Notes under the pieces: model-generated
What the model saw: only the letters and a program-made list of their open reading frames with translations
Told to the model about the DNA's origin: nothing
Databases searched by the model: none
Assembly: GCA_016210745.1 (NCBI GenBank)
Contig: JACQTO010000131.1
Location: 1 to 46,869, forward strand
DNA: 46,869 bases
Origin: Betaproteobacteria bacterium
GTDB taxonomy: Bacteria > Pseudomonadota > Gammaproteobacteria > Burkholderiales > SG8-39
Direction of reading: 5' to 3'
Position numbers and translations under genes: made by a program
Part shown: positions 36,001 to 44,144 of the stretch, piece by piece
How the letters are laid out: each line of letters begins with the position of its first letter
Position numbering within the stretch: position 1 is the stretch's first letter

Positions 36001-36156
36001 GTTCCGGGGGCAAAAGCGATCGGCTACGACTTCACTTCGGCGCTGCCCGTACAGATACTCAATGAACTCCAGCCGGCGCTGCTTCCCTTGATCGCCGGGA
36101 GAGAGGCCGCTCCGGGGCGCTGCGCCAAGCCCGCCGACGCCGCCGGCCCAGTATAG
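33085..36156 (+). CDS. divergent class A penicillin-binding-protein-like transglycosylase/transpeptidase
   Basis: Large 1023-residue inner-membrane protein with a single N-terminal transmembrane anchor (about residues 27-45). The GT51 glycosyltransferase domain (about 150-300) has ENRDLL at 174 (the catalytic glutamate of the usual EDRxF), GGSTLATQIEKF at 216 and LDYLNSVPLAGLAGYGE. A penicillin-binding-type domain follows with SSAK near 503 (SxxK), SVN near 609 (SxN) and GKTGTGD near 928 (KTG). The spacing is longer than in PBP1a/1b/1c, with an extra helical region of about 220 residues (about 640-860). It presumably makes or modifies peptidoglycan; the exact role is unknown. Confidence 0.82.
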   Translation: MADRMASECFLTSAPREKRRKRHIIFWSTAAVAFVAALVAGVLLEARSSRLQAHFFSEFARSISWEMQAGASAEIWLPQYGSHNIRLGYTRMNGMLPRLVAAGYGISVQARQSDGFRDITSRGFYPVYREKSQAGLKLLDRNGKQLYASRYPKRQYASFEAIPPVLVAALLYVENRDLLDPERPARNPAVDWGRLTRAALGQTLRALDLEGGRAGGSTLATQIEKFRHSPGGLTRDADDKFRQMVSASLRAYQDGEETLAARRRIVLDYLNSVPLAGLAGYGEVIGLGDGLWAWYGRDFDAANRLLDDPGADPAARAQVFKEVLSLIVAQRRPSGLLLDSTERLERLTDSYLRLLSSDGGIPEALRDEALRARLMPARRARESETVSFVERKAVNDVRGALGDLLAVDDPYALDRFDLEARTTLDAAAQAKVTAILGRLAKADYLRCAGFKEHRLLGRGDPAGVNYSFTLYEKTPLGNLLRVQADNLNQPLDINAGTKLDLGSSAKFRTLISYLSVIADLHQRYADLDAKALAGVATKPSDRLSRWALAYLRGSADRSLTPMLEAAMERRYSANPHETFFTGGGIHRFSNFKREDDAMNPSVAEALEQSVNLAFVRIMHDVVHYHAYEAADAPARSLREGDKTARQDFLNRFADREGIGLLRTFWHKYRDVAPQARLEVLADSVPARQSTLAAVFLGVKPEADFTAFLAFMHEHLGDKAGTDAGLRRLYDMHATRNYNLSDQGYLAHVHPLELWLVRHLRAHPEAGLPAVVAASAAERREAARWLFASRFRHAQQVRIDIVVEVAAFERIAAEWRRLGYPFEHLVPSLATAIGSSADRPAALAELMGIVVSEGVRHPTVRIDQLHFAAATPFETLLVRHAEAGERVLPTEIAQVARRALLRVVDKGTARRVKGTYRDADGTPIPMGGKTGTGDHRFQVVGADGTVKSSRVMNRAATFAFYIGERFYGVVTAFVPGAKAIGYDFTSALPVQILNELQPALLPLIAGREAAPGRCAKPADAAGPV

Positions 36157-36167
36157 GTGTGCCGTTG

Positions 36168-36992
36168 CTATTTCGCACGCTCGCCGAACCCGGCGAGGCC
36201 AGAGCATTTTGCCGCTGCCTCTTCCGCCGGCAGCGCACTGTTCCAAAGCCGGGCGATGAATCGCCGGCCCGTCCATCCGTCTGAACCACGCGAGGCTAGC
36301 CAGACAACCGGGTCCCGCATGACGGCGGGATCGACCAGCATCCCATCGGCGCCGGACCGTCCGGGGTCCCCCGGGTTGCCGGGAAGCAGGTTGGTGTCTG
36401 CGGCGCCGCCTGGGATCAGGACGTTGCATGTTACGCCGGTGCCCTCCAGATCCTTCGCCCAGCAAATGCTCGCCGCCTCCAACGCGGCCTTGGATGAGCC
36501 GTAGGGCGAATAGCCCTTGAATTGCATGGTCTGGATCGATGTCGTGACGTTGATCACCCGGCCCCAACCTGCCTTCAGCATGTGCGGCGCGGCCGCACGC
36601 GCCATCTGGAAGCTGCCGGTGATGTTGGTTTCGATGATCTGCCGCCAGGTCTCCGGCTTCACGGTCCAGAACGGCGGCGGGATGCGGTTGAACGTCTCCG
36701 AGACAAGCAGCATCCCGACCCCGGCGTTATTCACGAGCACATCGACTCCGCCGAAGGCATTCACCGTGTCGGCGACGATCTGGGCGCACTGCATGGGGTC
36801 GCGGATATCCGCGAGCATCGACTTCACCTTGCCGCGCAGGCCCTTTGCCTCGGTCGCGATGTCGTCGTCGATGTGCATTGCGGCCATGACGTTTGCACCC
36901 GCAGCCGCCAGAGCCAAGGTCATTGCTCGCCCAAGCCCGCGTCCCCCACCGGTGACGATGCAGTTGGTACCTGCGAGATCGATGGGGATCAT
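36168..36992 (-). CDS. short-chain dehydrogenase/reductase (SDR)
   Basis: Classical NAD(P)-dependent SDR, 274 residues. The cofactor loop is VTGGGRGLGRAMTLALAAAG, then NNAGVG, the catalytic serine region VINVTTSIQTM and the catalytic YGSSK. The C-terminal extension WLASRGSDGWTGRRFIARLW is typical of the fabG-like group. It lies downstream of the dienelactone hydrolase on the same strand (gap about 130 bases) and probably belongs to the same catabolic block. The substrate is unknown. Confidence 0.85.
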   Translation of the reverse strand: MIPIDLAGTNCIVTGGGRGLGRAMTLALAAAGANVMAAMHIDDDIATEAKGLRGKVKSMLADIRDPMQCAQIVADTVNAFGGVDVLVNNAGVGMLLVSETFNRIPPPFWTVKPETWRQIIETNITGSFQMARAAAPHMLKAGWGRVINVTTSIQTMQFKGYSPYGSSKAALEAASICWAKDLEGTGVTCNVLIPGGAADTNLLPGNPGDPGRSGADGMLVDPAVMRDPVVWLASRGSDGWTGRRFIARLWNSALPAEEAAAKCSGLAGFGERAK

Positions 36993-37126
36993 TGACTATC
37001 TCCTGAGAACTGGTTGATTGAACGGTAAGAAGCTGCCGCCAGCTGTCGGCCTTGGCAACGTCGATCGTACTCCCAAGATGAGCGAGCACGTGACACGCGA
37101 CGCGGCGATGCGCGGGGAGCGACCGA

Positions 37127-37798
37127 TCAGCGGCGCAGGTGCTGGTCGAGGAATGCGATGCTGCGCTCCATTGCGAGCGCAGCATGCGCGGAGTCGTAGT
37201 TCTGCTGCTCCGGGTTGAAAAAAGCGTGCTTGCCTCCCGGATACACATGGATCAGGGCCTCGGGGCGCGCGGAACGAATCCTCTCGATGCCGTCCATCGG
37301 CACGACATGATCCGAATCGCCGTAGTGCATGATCGTCGGGCATCGCGGGGCGAGCGCCAGGTGCGCCGGGACCTGGCTGCCGTAGAAATTGACCTGGGCA
37401 TTGAATTCAAGCTCCGCCGCGGCGATCCACGCCCATGTGCCGCCGGTGCAGAAACCCGAGATCGCCACGCGCCCCAGCGGCCGCAGCGCATCGGCGCAGG
37501 CCTGGACGTCGGCCAGAATCTGCGCTTGCGTGAGGGATTTGTAGGACTGGGTTCCGGCGGCCGCGCCCTGCGCGGTGTAAGGGTGAACGACGTCCTTTCC
37601 GATCCGGTCGTACAGCGCCGGTGCGATGGCGGCATAGCCGTGCGAAGCATACTGCTCGCAGACGTCGCCCATGTGATTGGTCAGGCCATAGACGGCATGC
37701 AACACCACTATGCCGCCGCGAACCGGCTGAACAGGGTCGGAACGCCAAGCGCTGAAAGCGTGGCCGTCGGCTTCGGCAAGCGTGATTTTCTGACTCAT
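37127..37798 (-). CDS. dienelactone hydrolase family protein
   Basis: Alpha/beta hydrolase of the DLH type, 223 residues. The triad is visible: cysteine nucleophile in GFCTGGTWAW (about residue 120), aspartate in YGDSDHVVP, and histidine in GGKHAFFNPEQ. The N-terminal segment VLHAVYGLTNHMGDVCEQYA is also characteristic. Classical members open dienelactone in chlorocatechol pathways; many others have unassigned ester or lactone substrates. It follows the small subunit of the molybdenum enzyme after 75 bases, on the same strand. Confidence 0.88.
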   Translation of the reverse strand: MSQKITLAEADGHAFSAWRSDPVQPVRGGIVVLHAVYGLTNHMGDVCEQYASHGYAAIAPALYDRIGKDVVHPYTAQGAAAGTQSYKSLTQAQILADVQACADALRPLGRVAISGFCTGGTWAWIAAAELEFNAQVNFYGSQVPAHLALAPRCPTIMHYGDSDHVVPMDGIERIRSARPEALIHVYPGGKHAFFNPEQQNYDSAHAALAMERSIAFLDQHLRR

Positions 37799-37873
37799 GG
37801 GCTTGTCCTGGGCGTCGCTGCGCTCACGAGTCTGTTTGCTGTGTATTGGCGCTGGTCACGGTCTCTCACAGGC

Positions 37874-38707
37874 TTACGGTGTTCTTTTCAGACAGACATC
37901 GCCCAAGTCCTGATCGCCTTCCGTTGTCACGATTGCACGGAAGGCTTCGTAGCCATCCTTGCGGATCTCGAGCCTGTACTTGCGGTTCTTCTCCGCTCCC
38001 CTTATCCAGAAATCACCGAACGCATCGGTCCGGACCGTGACCGATCCATCCGCAAAGAGATCGACCGAAGTGATCGCTGCGTCTGAAATCACCTCGTCGC
38101 TGACCGCGTCCATCACCGAGCCCGTGATCCAGGGCTTCGGCAGCCCCTTCCAGAGGACCCTCGGCTGCGCCTGATATTCGGGGTGATAGACCTCCGCCGC
38201 CTTGCCGCGAGTGAATTCGCTGAAAGCACTGTCTGCTTCGTCGGCGAAGATAATCGCCTCGTGCGGGCAGACATCGACACACCGGGGCAGCGATCCTTCA
38301 TCGACACGGTGAGCGCAGCCCGTGCACTTCTGCGCGATGCCGAGTTCCCGGTTCATATAGATGACATCGTAAGGACAGGCCTCGTCGCAGAGCCCGCAAC
38401 CTGTGCACGCCCCCGGGTCTATCCAAACGAGACCGTCATCCCTTCTCTTGATTGCGTCCTCGGAGCACGCCTTCATGCAGGGGGCATTGCCACAATGCTG
38501 GCAATGAAGGGGCAGATAGGTCACTCTCACCCTGGGTATCCGCCCCCGCTCCATGGGCTGGACGCCGATCCAGAAGTGGCCGGTGTCGGGCTGCGGCTTC
38601 GACCACGGCGAATAAGTGCTTCCGACATGCTCGTCTTTGCATGCGATGATGCACAGGCTGCAACCTGAGCACTTGTCTACGTCGATGAGGAAAGTTTTCT
38701 TGCCCAT
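37874..38707 (-). CDS. iron-sulfur subunit of a transhydroxylase/resorcinol-hydroxylase-like molybdoenzyme
   Basis: Electron-transfer beta subunit of 277 residues beginning MGKKTFLIDVDKCSGCSLC. Four cysteine groups are seen: CSGCSLCIIAC, CQHCGNAPCMKAC, CTGCGLCDEACP, and CTGC with a later CVDVC, 16 cysteines in all, enough for four [4Fe-4S] clusters. The C terminus (about residues 190-277) carries a beta-sandwich, carboxypeptidase-regulatory-like domain (ITGSVMDAVSDEVISDAAIT). Pyrogallol transhydroxylase small subunits have such an extra domain and a similar size. I start at ATG 38707 because the upstream 13 codons overlap the large-subunit end. No Tat signal is seen. Confidence 0.88.
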   Translation of the reverse strand: MGKKTFLIDVDKCSGCSLCIIACKDEHVGSTYSPWSKPQPDTGHFWIGVQPMERGRIPRVRVTYLPLHCQHCGNAPCMKACSEDAIKRRDDGLVWIDPGACTGCGLCDEACPYDVIYMNRELGIAQKCTGCAHRVDEGSLPRCVDVCPHEAIIFADEADSAFSEFTRGKAAEVYHPEYQAQPRVLWKGLPKPWITGSVMDAVSDEVISDAAITSVDLFADGSVTVRTDAFGDFWIRGAEKNRKYRLEIRKDGYEAFRAIVTTEGDQDLGDVCLKRTP

Positions 38708-38714
38708 GGCGCTG

Positions 38715-41267
38715 TCAATCCTTGCTCGCGACAATCTGTGACACATCCACTTTGGCAGCTTCAGCCAGAAACCCGGAAACGTTCATTTCCGGAATCTTGA
38801 GTTCGCCTCCGGCGCCATATTTCTCTGCCGGCGAGGGCACGATCAGGTTGATGCATCCGCCCCGGTCGACCGGCTTGCCACCGAGAACGACGAGATCGAT
38901 CTTGGCGCCATGGTCGATACTCAAAGCGCCCGGGATAATCCTTTCGGTGACCACTGCGCCGGTGAGCACCGCGCCGCGATCGTTGTGAACCATGATGACA
39001 TCGCCATTGGAGATGCCTCTTGCGCTGGCGTCGCTCGGATGGATCCAGCAGGGCTCGTACATATAGCCATCAGGCCCGCGGATTTTTGATATCTCCCTGA
39101 TCCATTCGAGATCCTCCCCTTGTACGTGGAACCTGAATCTCGCATGGTTCGACATGATCAACAGCGGATACTGCCGCGACTTCGGCGATCCCAGCAGCTC
39201 GGCGTGCGACACCCATTTCGCCAGGGGCGGTCTTTCCTCATTGTCAGGATCAAGAGCGGCGATCCTCGAAGACACGAACTCGATTTTTCCCGAAGGCGTC
39301 TCCAGTCCGTCGCCCTTCTTCCAGAACCAGTTGAGTCCGCCCACATGGGGGCCGTAACCGTGTTCTTTCTTGATTCCCACCCATTCGTCCCATGTCGGGC
39401 AATCGTAGACGATGGATTTCTTCTCCTTGAACGCATCCCAAGTGATTCCAAGCTTTTTGGAGGCTAGCGTTCCCTCGTACGCTTCTTTCAGCCATTGGTC
39501 GGCGGGCGGAAACACTTCGTCCAATCCGAGCCGCTGACCGATCATCCTGTGAATCTCGAAGTCGCTCTTGGATTCGCCCACCGGCTCGATCGCCTGATCC
39601 TGGTAGAACATGGCCAAGATATCGCTTCGCTGCACCGAAATCAGATCCTCATGCTCGAAGCTCGTCTGTGCCGGCAGTATCAGATCGGAATAGCCGATGT
39701 CGTTTTCGAGCCATGGATGAATCCCCACGACAAATTCGACCTGCTTGCTTTGCAGCGCCTCGAGCCACTTCCAGCCGTGGCCCCAGCTTCCCGGCTGGCT
39801 GCCATTCTCATTCCACACCACGCGAATTCCGGGATGACCGTCCTTGGGGGGAAAGCGGTAGCGGTTGAACTGGTCCTCGGTCTTCGCCAATGCGGCGGTC
39901 GTACCTCTCCACTCAACGCAAGGCGACAGGATCGCCTCGGTCGCAAGTGTTCTCGGAATGAACACCGGAGATTTCGGGCCTTTTCCGATTGCGTACTCGA
40001 TCATCGGGTTCATGGCGATGCCTTGCCTGTCCACGTCGGGATAGCGGGGCACCTGCGCCAACAGGTTCTTGAAGAACGACGGCGCCCCGGTCCGCAGGAA
40101 TTGTCTTCCCGGACGGCCGATGCCTTGCATCGCCATGGCATAGGCCTCCAGCCTCGTGACCTGATGCGACAGGGTGCCCCGGACTTTCGGCCCTCCGAAG
40201 TAGACCGACAGGGTCGTGTTCTTCTCGGCCCATTCCCTGGCGAGCGCTCGAATCGTGCGTGCGGGTATGCCCGTTATTTCCTCCGCCCACGCGCTCGTCT
40301 TGGCAACGCCGTCGTCTTCGCCCATCACGTAGCGCCTGTACGCATCGAACTCGACCGTGTGCGTCTTCACGTAGTCCTTGTCGTAATTTCCCTCGGCGAT
40401 CCAGCTATGCGCCAGCGCGAGATACAGCGCCGAATCCGTGTTCGGCTTCAGCGGGATCCACGTGTCCGCATGCACCGCTGCCGCATAATTGAGGTCCGGC
40501 GAGATGGCGACAATCTTGATGCCGGCTCGCTTCAGCCACTTGGTCATCTCCAGCGCGCACGAACCGGACATGCCAAGGCCCGTTGCTTCCGGATCGTTGC
40601 CGGAGAAAATCACCATTTGCGCATGCTCGAGCACGTCGTCCCACACCGCATCCTGAAACGGCTCTCCGAGGGACATATCGAACCCCCAGACGTGCTTGGC
40701 ACCCCAGTAGTAGCCTTCCCAACTGTCGGGGTTCCTCACCTGCTGGGTCCACCAGCCCCATCCGAGGCGCTCGTGGATCATGTCGAAAAGATAGTGTCCC
40801 CAGAAATGCAGGGATTGCAGGTATCCGCTTTGCCCGTGGCCGTCGGCCTGTACCAGGACAGGCTCCATCGACCCGTATTTCTCGTGAACTCGCTTCAGTT
40901 CGGCAGCGACGATGTCGAGCGCCTGGTCCCAACTGATCCGCTTATAGCCGCTGGAGCCCCGCTTGTGCGGATTCCGATTTTCAGGGCTCCAATCATTTCG
41001 CAACAGCGGGTATTTGACCCGGGTCCCGCAATCGATCCTTTGCTTCCAGGCATAGGCCAGGGGCATCTGCACTTCTTTCCTGGGACGTGTGAACACACCC
41101 CGCGATGTGTTGATCTCGTAGAGTCTGACATCTTCCGGAATTCGGAACGGAAGCGATCTGACGATCCTGGAGCCTTCGACATGACACACCAGAGGGAAGT
41201 TGGACCTGGCCAGGCCGCTCGCGGGGTGAGAAACGTAGACGACCCTGTGGTCTCGCTGTTCAGACAT
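38715..41267 (-). CDS. molybdopterin (bis-MGD) oxidoreductase, transhydroxylase/resorcinol-hydroxylase-like large subunit
   Basis: Catalytic alpha subunit of the DMSO-reductase family, 850 residues. It lacks the N-terminal cysteine motif that holds a [4Fe-4S] cluster in most relatives. It also shows NPDSWEGYYWGAKHVWG with Asp181-Ser182-Trp183 and His144 in ADGHGQ. From memory, the Pelobacter acidigallici pyrogallol-phloroglucinol transhydroxylase uses His144, Asp174, Ser175 (Mo ligand) and Trp176, so the match is close. Later MGD segments (FSGNDPEATG, SNHARFRFHVQGEDL, IHPSDASARGISNGD) are intact. No signal peptide, so the enzyme is cytoplasmic. Azoarcus resorcinol hydroxylase is the other candidate type. 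The small subunit follows after 7 bases. Confidence 0.82.
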   Translation of the reverse strand: MSEQRDHRVVYVSHPASGLARSNFPLVCHVEGSRIVRSLPFRIPEDVRLYEINTSRGVFTRPRKEVQMPLAYAWKQRIDCGTRVKYPLLRNDWSPENRNPHKRGSSGYKRISWDQALDIVAAELKRVHEKYGSMEPVLVQADGHGQSGYLQSLHFWGHYLFDMIHERLGWGWWTQQVRNPDSWEGYYWGAKHVWGFDMSLGEPFQDAVWDDVLEHAQMVIFSGNDPEATGLGMSGSCALEMTKWLKRAGIKIVAISPDLNYAAAVHADTWIPLKPNTDSALYLALAHSWIAEGNYDKDYVKTHTVEFDAYRRYVMGEDDGVAKTSAWAEEITGIPARTIRALAREWAEKNTTLSVYFGGPKVRGTLSHQVTRLEAYAMAMQGIGRPGRQFLRTGAPSFFKNLLAQVPRYPDVDRQGIAMNPMIEYAIGKGPKSPVFIPRTLATEAILSPCVEWRGTTAALAKTEDQFNRYRFPPKDGHPGIRVVWNENGSQPGSWGHGWKWLEALQSKQVEFVVGIHPWLENDIGYSDLILPAQTSFEHEDLISVQRSDILAMFYQDQAIEPVGESKSDFEIHRMIGQRLGLDEVFPPADQWLKEAYEGTLASKKLGITWDAFKEKKSIVYDCPTWDEWVGIKKEHGYGPHVGGLNWFWKKGDGLETPSGKIEFVSSRIAALDPDNEERPPLAKWVSHAELLGSPKSRQYPLLIMSNHARFRFHVQGEDLEWIREISKIRGPDGYMYEPCWIHPSDASARGISNGDVIMVHNDRGAVLTGAVVTERIIPGALSIDHGAKIDLVVLGGKPVDRGGCINLIVPSPAEKYGAGGELKIPEMNVSGFLAEAAKVDVSQIVASKD

Positions 41268-41504
41268 GGATCACGCTCCCCGAGTATTGGAAATTCAACC
41301 GCACTTGGGGAGTATCCCTTGGCCTGGGAGCACAGTCAATCGGCGTGCGCGTGCTGAGGACCGCTGAGTTCATTGACGCGCATTGCCAAAGGTGCCGCGT
41401 CCTCCCGCACAAAGCGGTGCTTGCCGCACCGGCGCTTTGCCCATGTTGTATATTGCCGGTGCTGGCGCGCTGTTTTTCTCATGAGCGACAAAAGGAAAAC
41501 CGTG
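41268..41504. promoter_or_regulatory. divergent control region of the molybdoenzyme and 2-hydroxyacid dehydrogenase genes
   Basis: A 237-base gap between divergent genes. It holds an inverted repeat CAAAGCG..GGTGC (41410-41420)/GCACC..CGCTTTG (41426-41439) with a CC bulge, and a -10-like TATATT at 41449-41454 just beyond it. The repeat could be an operator. On the minus side GGGAG lies 8 bases before the large-subunit ATG. Confidence 0.35.
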
Positions 41505-42626
41505 ATGAATGTCAAAGATCGGGTGCGAATCGTTTTTTCCGAGGAGGACACGCTTTTTCGCCTGATGGAGATGGCGGTAAAGCGGCAGTCGACCCCCGAA
41601 GGCGAGAAGACCCTGACTTACTTTTTCGGCCCGGACCATGCGGCGCCGCAGCAGGTATTGACGACCATGGCCGACCGCCTTGGGCTGCCCGCGGGCATGG
41701 AGTCGATCGTGTGCGTAGATGACGCGGCTCTCGACCAGACGCTGCCCTCGGCCGATTTTCTGGTTACGGAATCAAACACGATCACGCGCGAGCGCGTGCG
41801 CTCGTGTGCCGGTCGCATAAAGTTGATCCAGAAATTCGGCCGTGACTGTCGCAACATCGACGTCGCGGCAGCCAATGAGTTGGGAGTCAAAGTCGCCAAT
41901 CTCGTGCGTTTCAGCAGCCTGTCGTCGGCCGATCACATCTTGGCGCTGCTGCTCGCTCTGGCGAGAAATTTGCTCAGTGCTCACCGCACCGTGTTGGCGC
42001 GAAGAGATCCCGGCCTGAAATCGCAATTCGAAAAAGGGCCGCCGCGCAACAAGTTCAACTGGGGTCGCGTCCGGAACATCAGAGTGCTTGCCGAAAATAC
42101 GCTCGGTTTTATCGGGCTCGGCGAGAATTCGGGAGAAGTCGCGAAGCGCGCACGCATGCTCGGGATGCGCGTACTTTATTACAAGCGCCAGCGCTTATCG
42201 AAGGAGGAAGAAGCCGCGCTCGGCGGGGTAGAGTACGTCGATTTTGACGGGCTGCTCGCTCAGTCGGACTTCGTTTCGATTCACGTCCCCTACGGCAAGC
42301 CAACCGAAAAAATGATCGGCCGCGAGGCGCTCAACAAGATGAAGCGGGGAGCCTATCTCATCAATACGGCGCGCGGCGGAATTGTCGATGAGGAGGCGCT
42401 CTTCGAGGCGCTGAAGAGTGGTCAGCTGGCCGGTGCCGCGCTTGATGTCTACCGCTATGAACCCGTGCCTCCCGATTGCCCGCTCCTCGAGTTGGACAAC
42501 GTCCTGTGGACGCCGCACATTTCCGGCGGGGAACCCGAGTTCATGCTGCGCGAGTCCGAGGACGTGCTCGCAAACGTTGCCCGGGTGCTGCGGGGCGAAG
42601 CACCCATTGGCCTAGTGCGCGTGTAA
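41505..42626 (+). CDS. D-isomer-specific 2-hydroxyacid dehydrogenase
   Basis: NAD(P)-dependent dehydrogenase of the phosphoglycerate/formate dehydrogenase superfamily, 373 residues. The cofactor motif is GFIGLGENSGEVAKRARMLG. The catalytic residues appear as the arginine in INTARGGIVDEEAL, the glutamate in RYEPVPPDCPLL, and the histidine in TPHISGG. There is no C-terminal ACT domain, unlike serA in this window. I choose ATG 41505 (MNVKDRVRIVFSEED) with AGGA 8 bases upstream. It lies 15 bases before the FAD gene, so the two are probably co-transcribed. The substrate is unknown. Confidence 0.88.
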   Translation: MNVKDRVRIVFSEEDTLFRLMEMAVKRQSTPEGEKTLTYFFGPDHAAPQQVLTTMADRLGLPAGMESIVCVDDAALDQTLPSADFLVTESNTITRERVRSCAGRIKLIQKFGRDCRNIDVAAANELGVKVANLVRFSSLSSADHILALLLALARNLLSAHRTVLARRDPGLKSQFEKGPPRNKFNWGRVRNIRVLAENTLGFIGLGENSGEVAKRARMLGMRVLYYKRQRLSKEEEAALGGVEYVDFDGLLAQSDFVSIHVPYGKPTEKMIGREALNKMKRGAYLINTARGGIVDEEALFEALKSGQLAGAALDVYRYEPVPPDCPLLELDNVLWTPHISGGEPEFMLRESEDVLANVARVLRGEAPIGLVRV

Positions 42627-42641
42627 GAGGCCCGGGTCCCG

Positions 42642-44144
42642 ATGGCGACCCCCGCGCAAGGCAGGAATTCCTGCGACGTACTCGTCATCGGCGCCGGCGG
42701 AACAGGTCTCGCGGCCGCAATCGAGGCGGCCACAGCCGGCGCGAGGGTCGTGCTGCTCGAGAAGAACCCGCAGCCCGGCGGCACCACGGGGATCTCGGTC
42801 GGCTCGATCACCGTCACGCGCACGCCGCACCAGATCCGCCAGGGCATCCAGGACTCCGCGGCCGAGCACGCCAGGGACCTCGCGAAGATCAACTCGCGCC
42901 GCGGCCTGCCGGACAACCCGGTGCTGATCCGGCTGCTCACGGAAAACGTCACCGACACTTTTCGCTGGCTGATGGATCTGGGGCTGGACTTTATCGGGCC
43001 GCTTCCCGAGCCTCCCCACAGTCAACCGCGGATGCACTGCGTCCTGCCCACGTCGAAGGCCTACATCGCGCGGCTCGCCGAGCGCGCCGCCTCGCTCGGC
43101 GTCGAGGTTCGCTGCGGCTTCGCCGCGCAGTCTCTGCTCACGGAGGGATCACGGGTCATCGGCGTGGAAGGCACCGATGCAGCCGGTACACAGGAGCGCA
43201 TCCGCGCCGGCGCGACCGTGCTTGCCACGGGCGATTACAGCGCCAGCCCCGCGATGGTCGAGAAGTACATATCCGCCGAAGCCGCAAAAGCGATTCCGGC
43301 CAATCCGGCCAGCACCGGGGACGGCCATCGCATGGCGCTGGCACTGGGCGGGCGCATTCTCAACGGCCAAGTTGCCTGGCTTGCGAACCGCTTTCCGCTG
43401 CCCAGGAAGCCTTCGCTCGTGCAGTCACTGCCGCCGCTGCGCCTTGTGGGCCGGCTGATGCGCATCGCCTATGAGCACCTGCCGGAAGCGATCGTCCGGC
43501 CATTCGCGATGGCGTTCATCACTTCGATCCTGCAACCCTCGCAAGCGATCTACGAGGCGGGGGCCATCCTCGTGAATCGCGAAGGCCGCCGCTTCGGCGA
43601 CGAGACCGGCGACCTGACGCTCGCTACGGCACAACAGCCGGGCGGGATCGCCTTCATCATCTTCGACCGGCGCATCGTGGAGCGTTTCTCGCGCTGGCCC
43701 CATTTCGTATCGACCGCTCCGGGACCCGGCTACGCGTATGCCCAGGACTACCGGCGCTACCGGCGCGATCTGTGGCATGAGGGCGATTCCATCGATGCCC
43801 TCGCGCGCAGCCTGGGCATGCCGGCAGATGCGCTGCGCGGGACGGTGTCCGAATACAACCAGACCGTCGCGCGCGCCGAGCGCCGCCCGCTCGGCAAGGC
43901 GCCCTTCTGCGCGCTCGGGCCGTTGAGCGCGGTGCTCGCCTTTACCGACGGGGGTCTCGCGATCGACGGCACGCTTCGCGTTCTCGATAGCGAGGACAAG
44001 CCGATTGCGGGTCTCTACGCTGCGGGATCGGTCGGCCAGGGCGGGGTACTGCTCGACGGACACGGCCACCACATCGCCTGGGCATTCACTTCGGGGCGCA
44101 TCGCCGGCCGGCAGGCGAGCGCCTTCGCGCGCGCGGCGCGCTGA
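42642..44144 (+). CDS. FAD-dependent oxidoreductase (fumarate reductase/ketosteroid dehydrogenase-like flavoprotein)
   Basis: Flavoprotein of the fumarate reductase/succinate dehydrogenase fold, 500 residues. The FAD dinucleotide motif is VLVIGAGGTGLAAAIEAATA near the N terminus, followed by LLEKNPQPGGTTGIS. The C terminus has the FAD-contact segment GLYAAGSVGQGG and later AFTSGRIAG. The substrate domain is typical of 3-ketosteroid dehydrogenase or urocanate reductase-like enzymes, which act on unsaturated carbonyl compounds. No signal peptide or heme/flavin attachment motif is seen. The electron partner and substrate are unknown. Confidence 0.86.
   Translation: MATPAQGRNSCDVLVIGAGGTGLAAAIEAATAGARVVLLEKNPQPGGTTGISVGSITVTRTPHQIRQGIQDSAAEHARDLAKINSRRGLPDNPVLIRLLTENVTDTFRWLMDLGLDFIGPLPEPPHSQPRMHCVLPTSKAYIARLAERAASLGVEVRCGFAAQSLLTEGSRVIGVEGTDAAGTQERIRAGATVLATGDYSASPAMVEKYISAEAAKAIPANPASTGDGHRMALALGGRILNGQVAWLANRFPLPRKPSLVQSLPPLRLVGRLMRIAYEHLPEAIVRPFAMAFITSILQPSQAIYEAGAILVNREGRRFGDETGDLTLATAQQPGGIAFIIFDRRIVERFSRWPHFVSTAPGPGYAYAQDYRRYRRDLWHEGDSIDALARSLGMPADALRGTVSEYNQTVARAERRPLGKAPFCALGPLSAVLAFTDGGLAIDGTLRVLDSEDKPIAGLYAAGSVGQGGVLLDGHGHHIAWAFTSGRIAGRQASAFARAAR

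Noticed and set aside
35062-36567. 501-codon minus-strand open frame opposite the PBP-like gene and the SDR end
   Set aside because: Low-complexity shadow, in conflict with two better supported genes.
39495-41357. 620-codon plus-strand open frame opposite the molybdoenzyme large subunit
   Set aside because: The minus strand encodes all the molybdopterin motifs; the plus frame has no domain and shadow-like composition.
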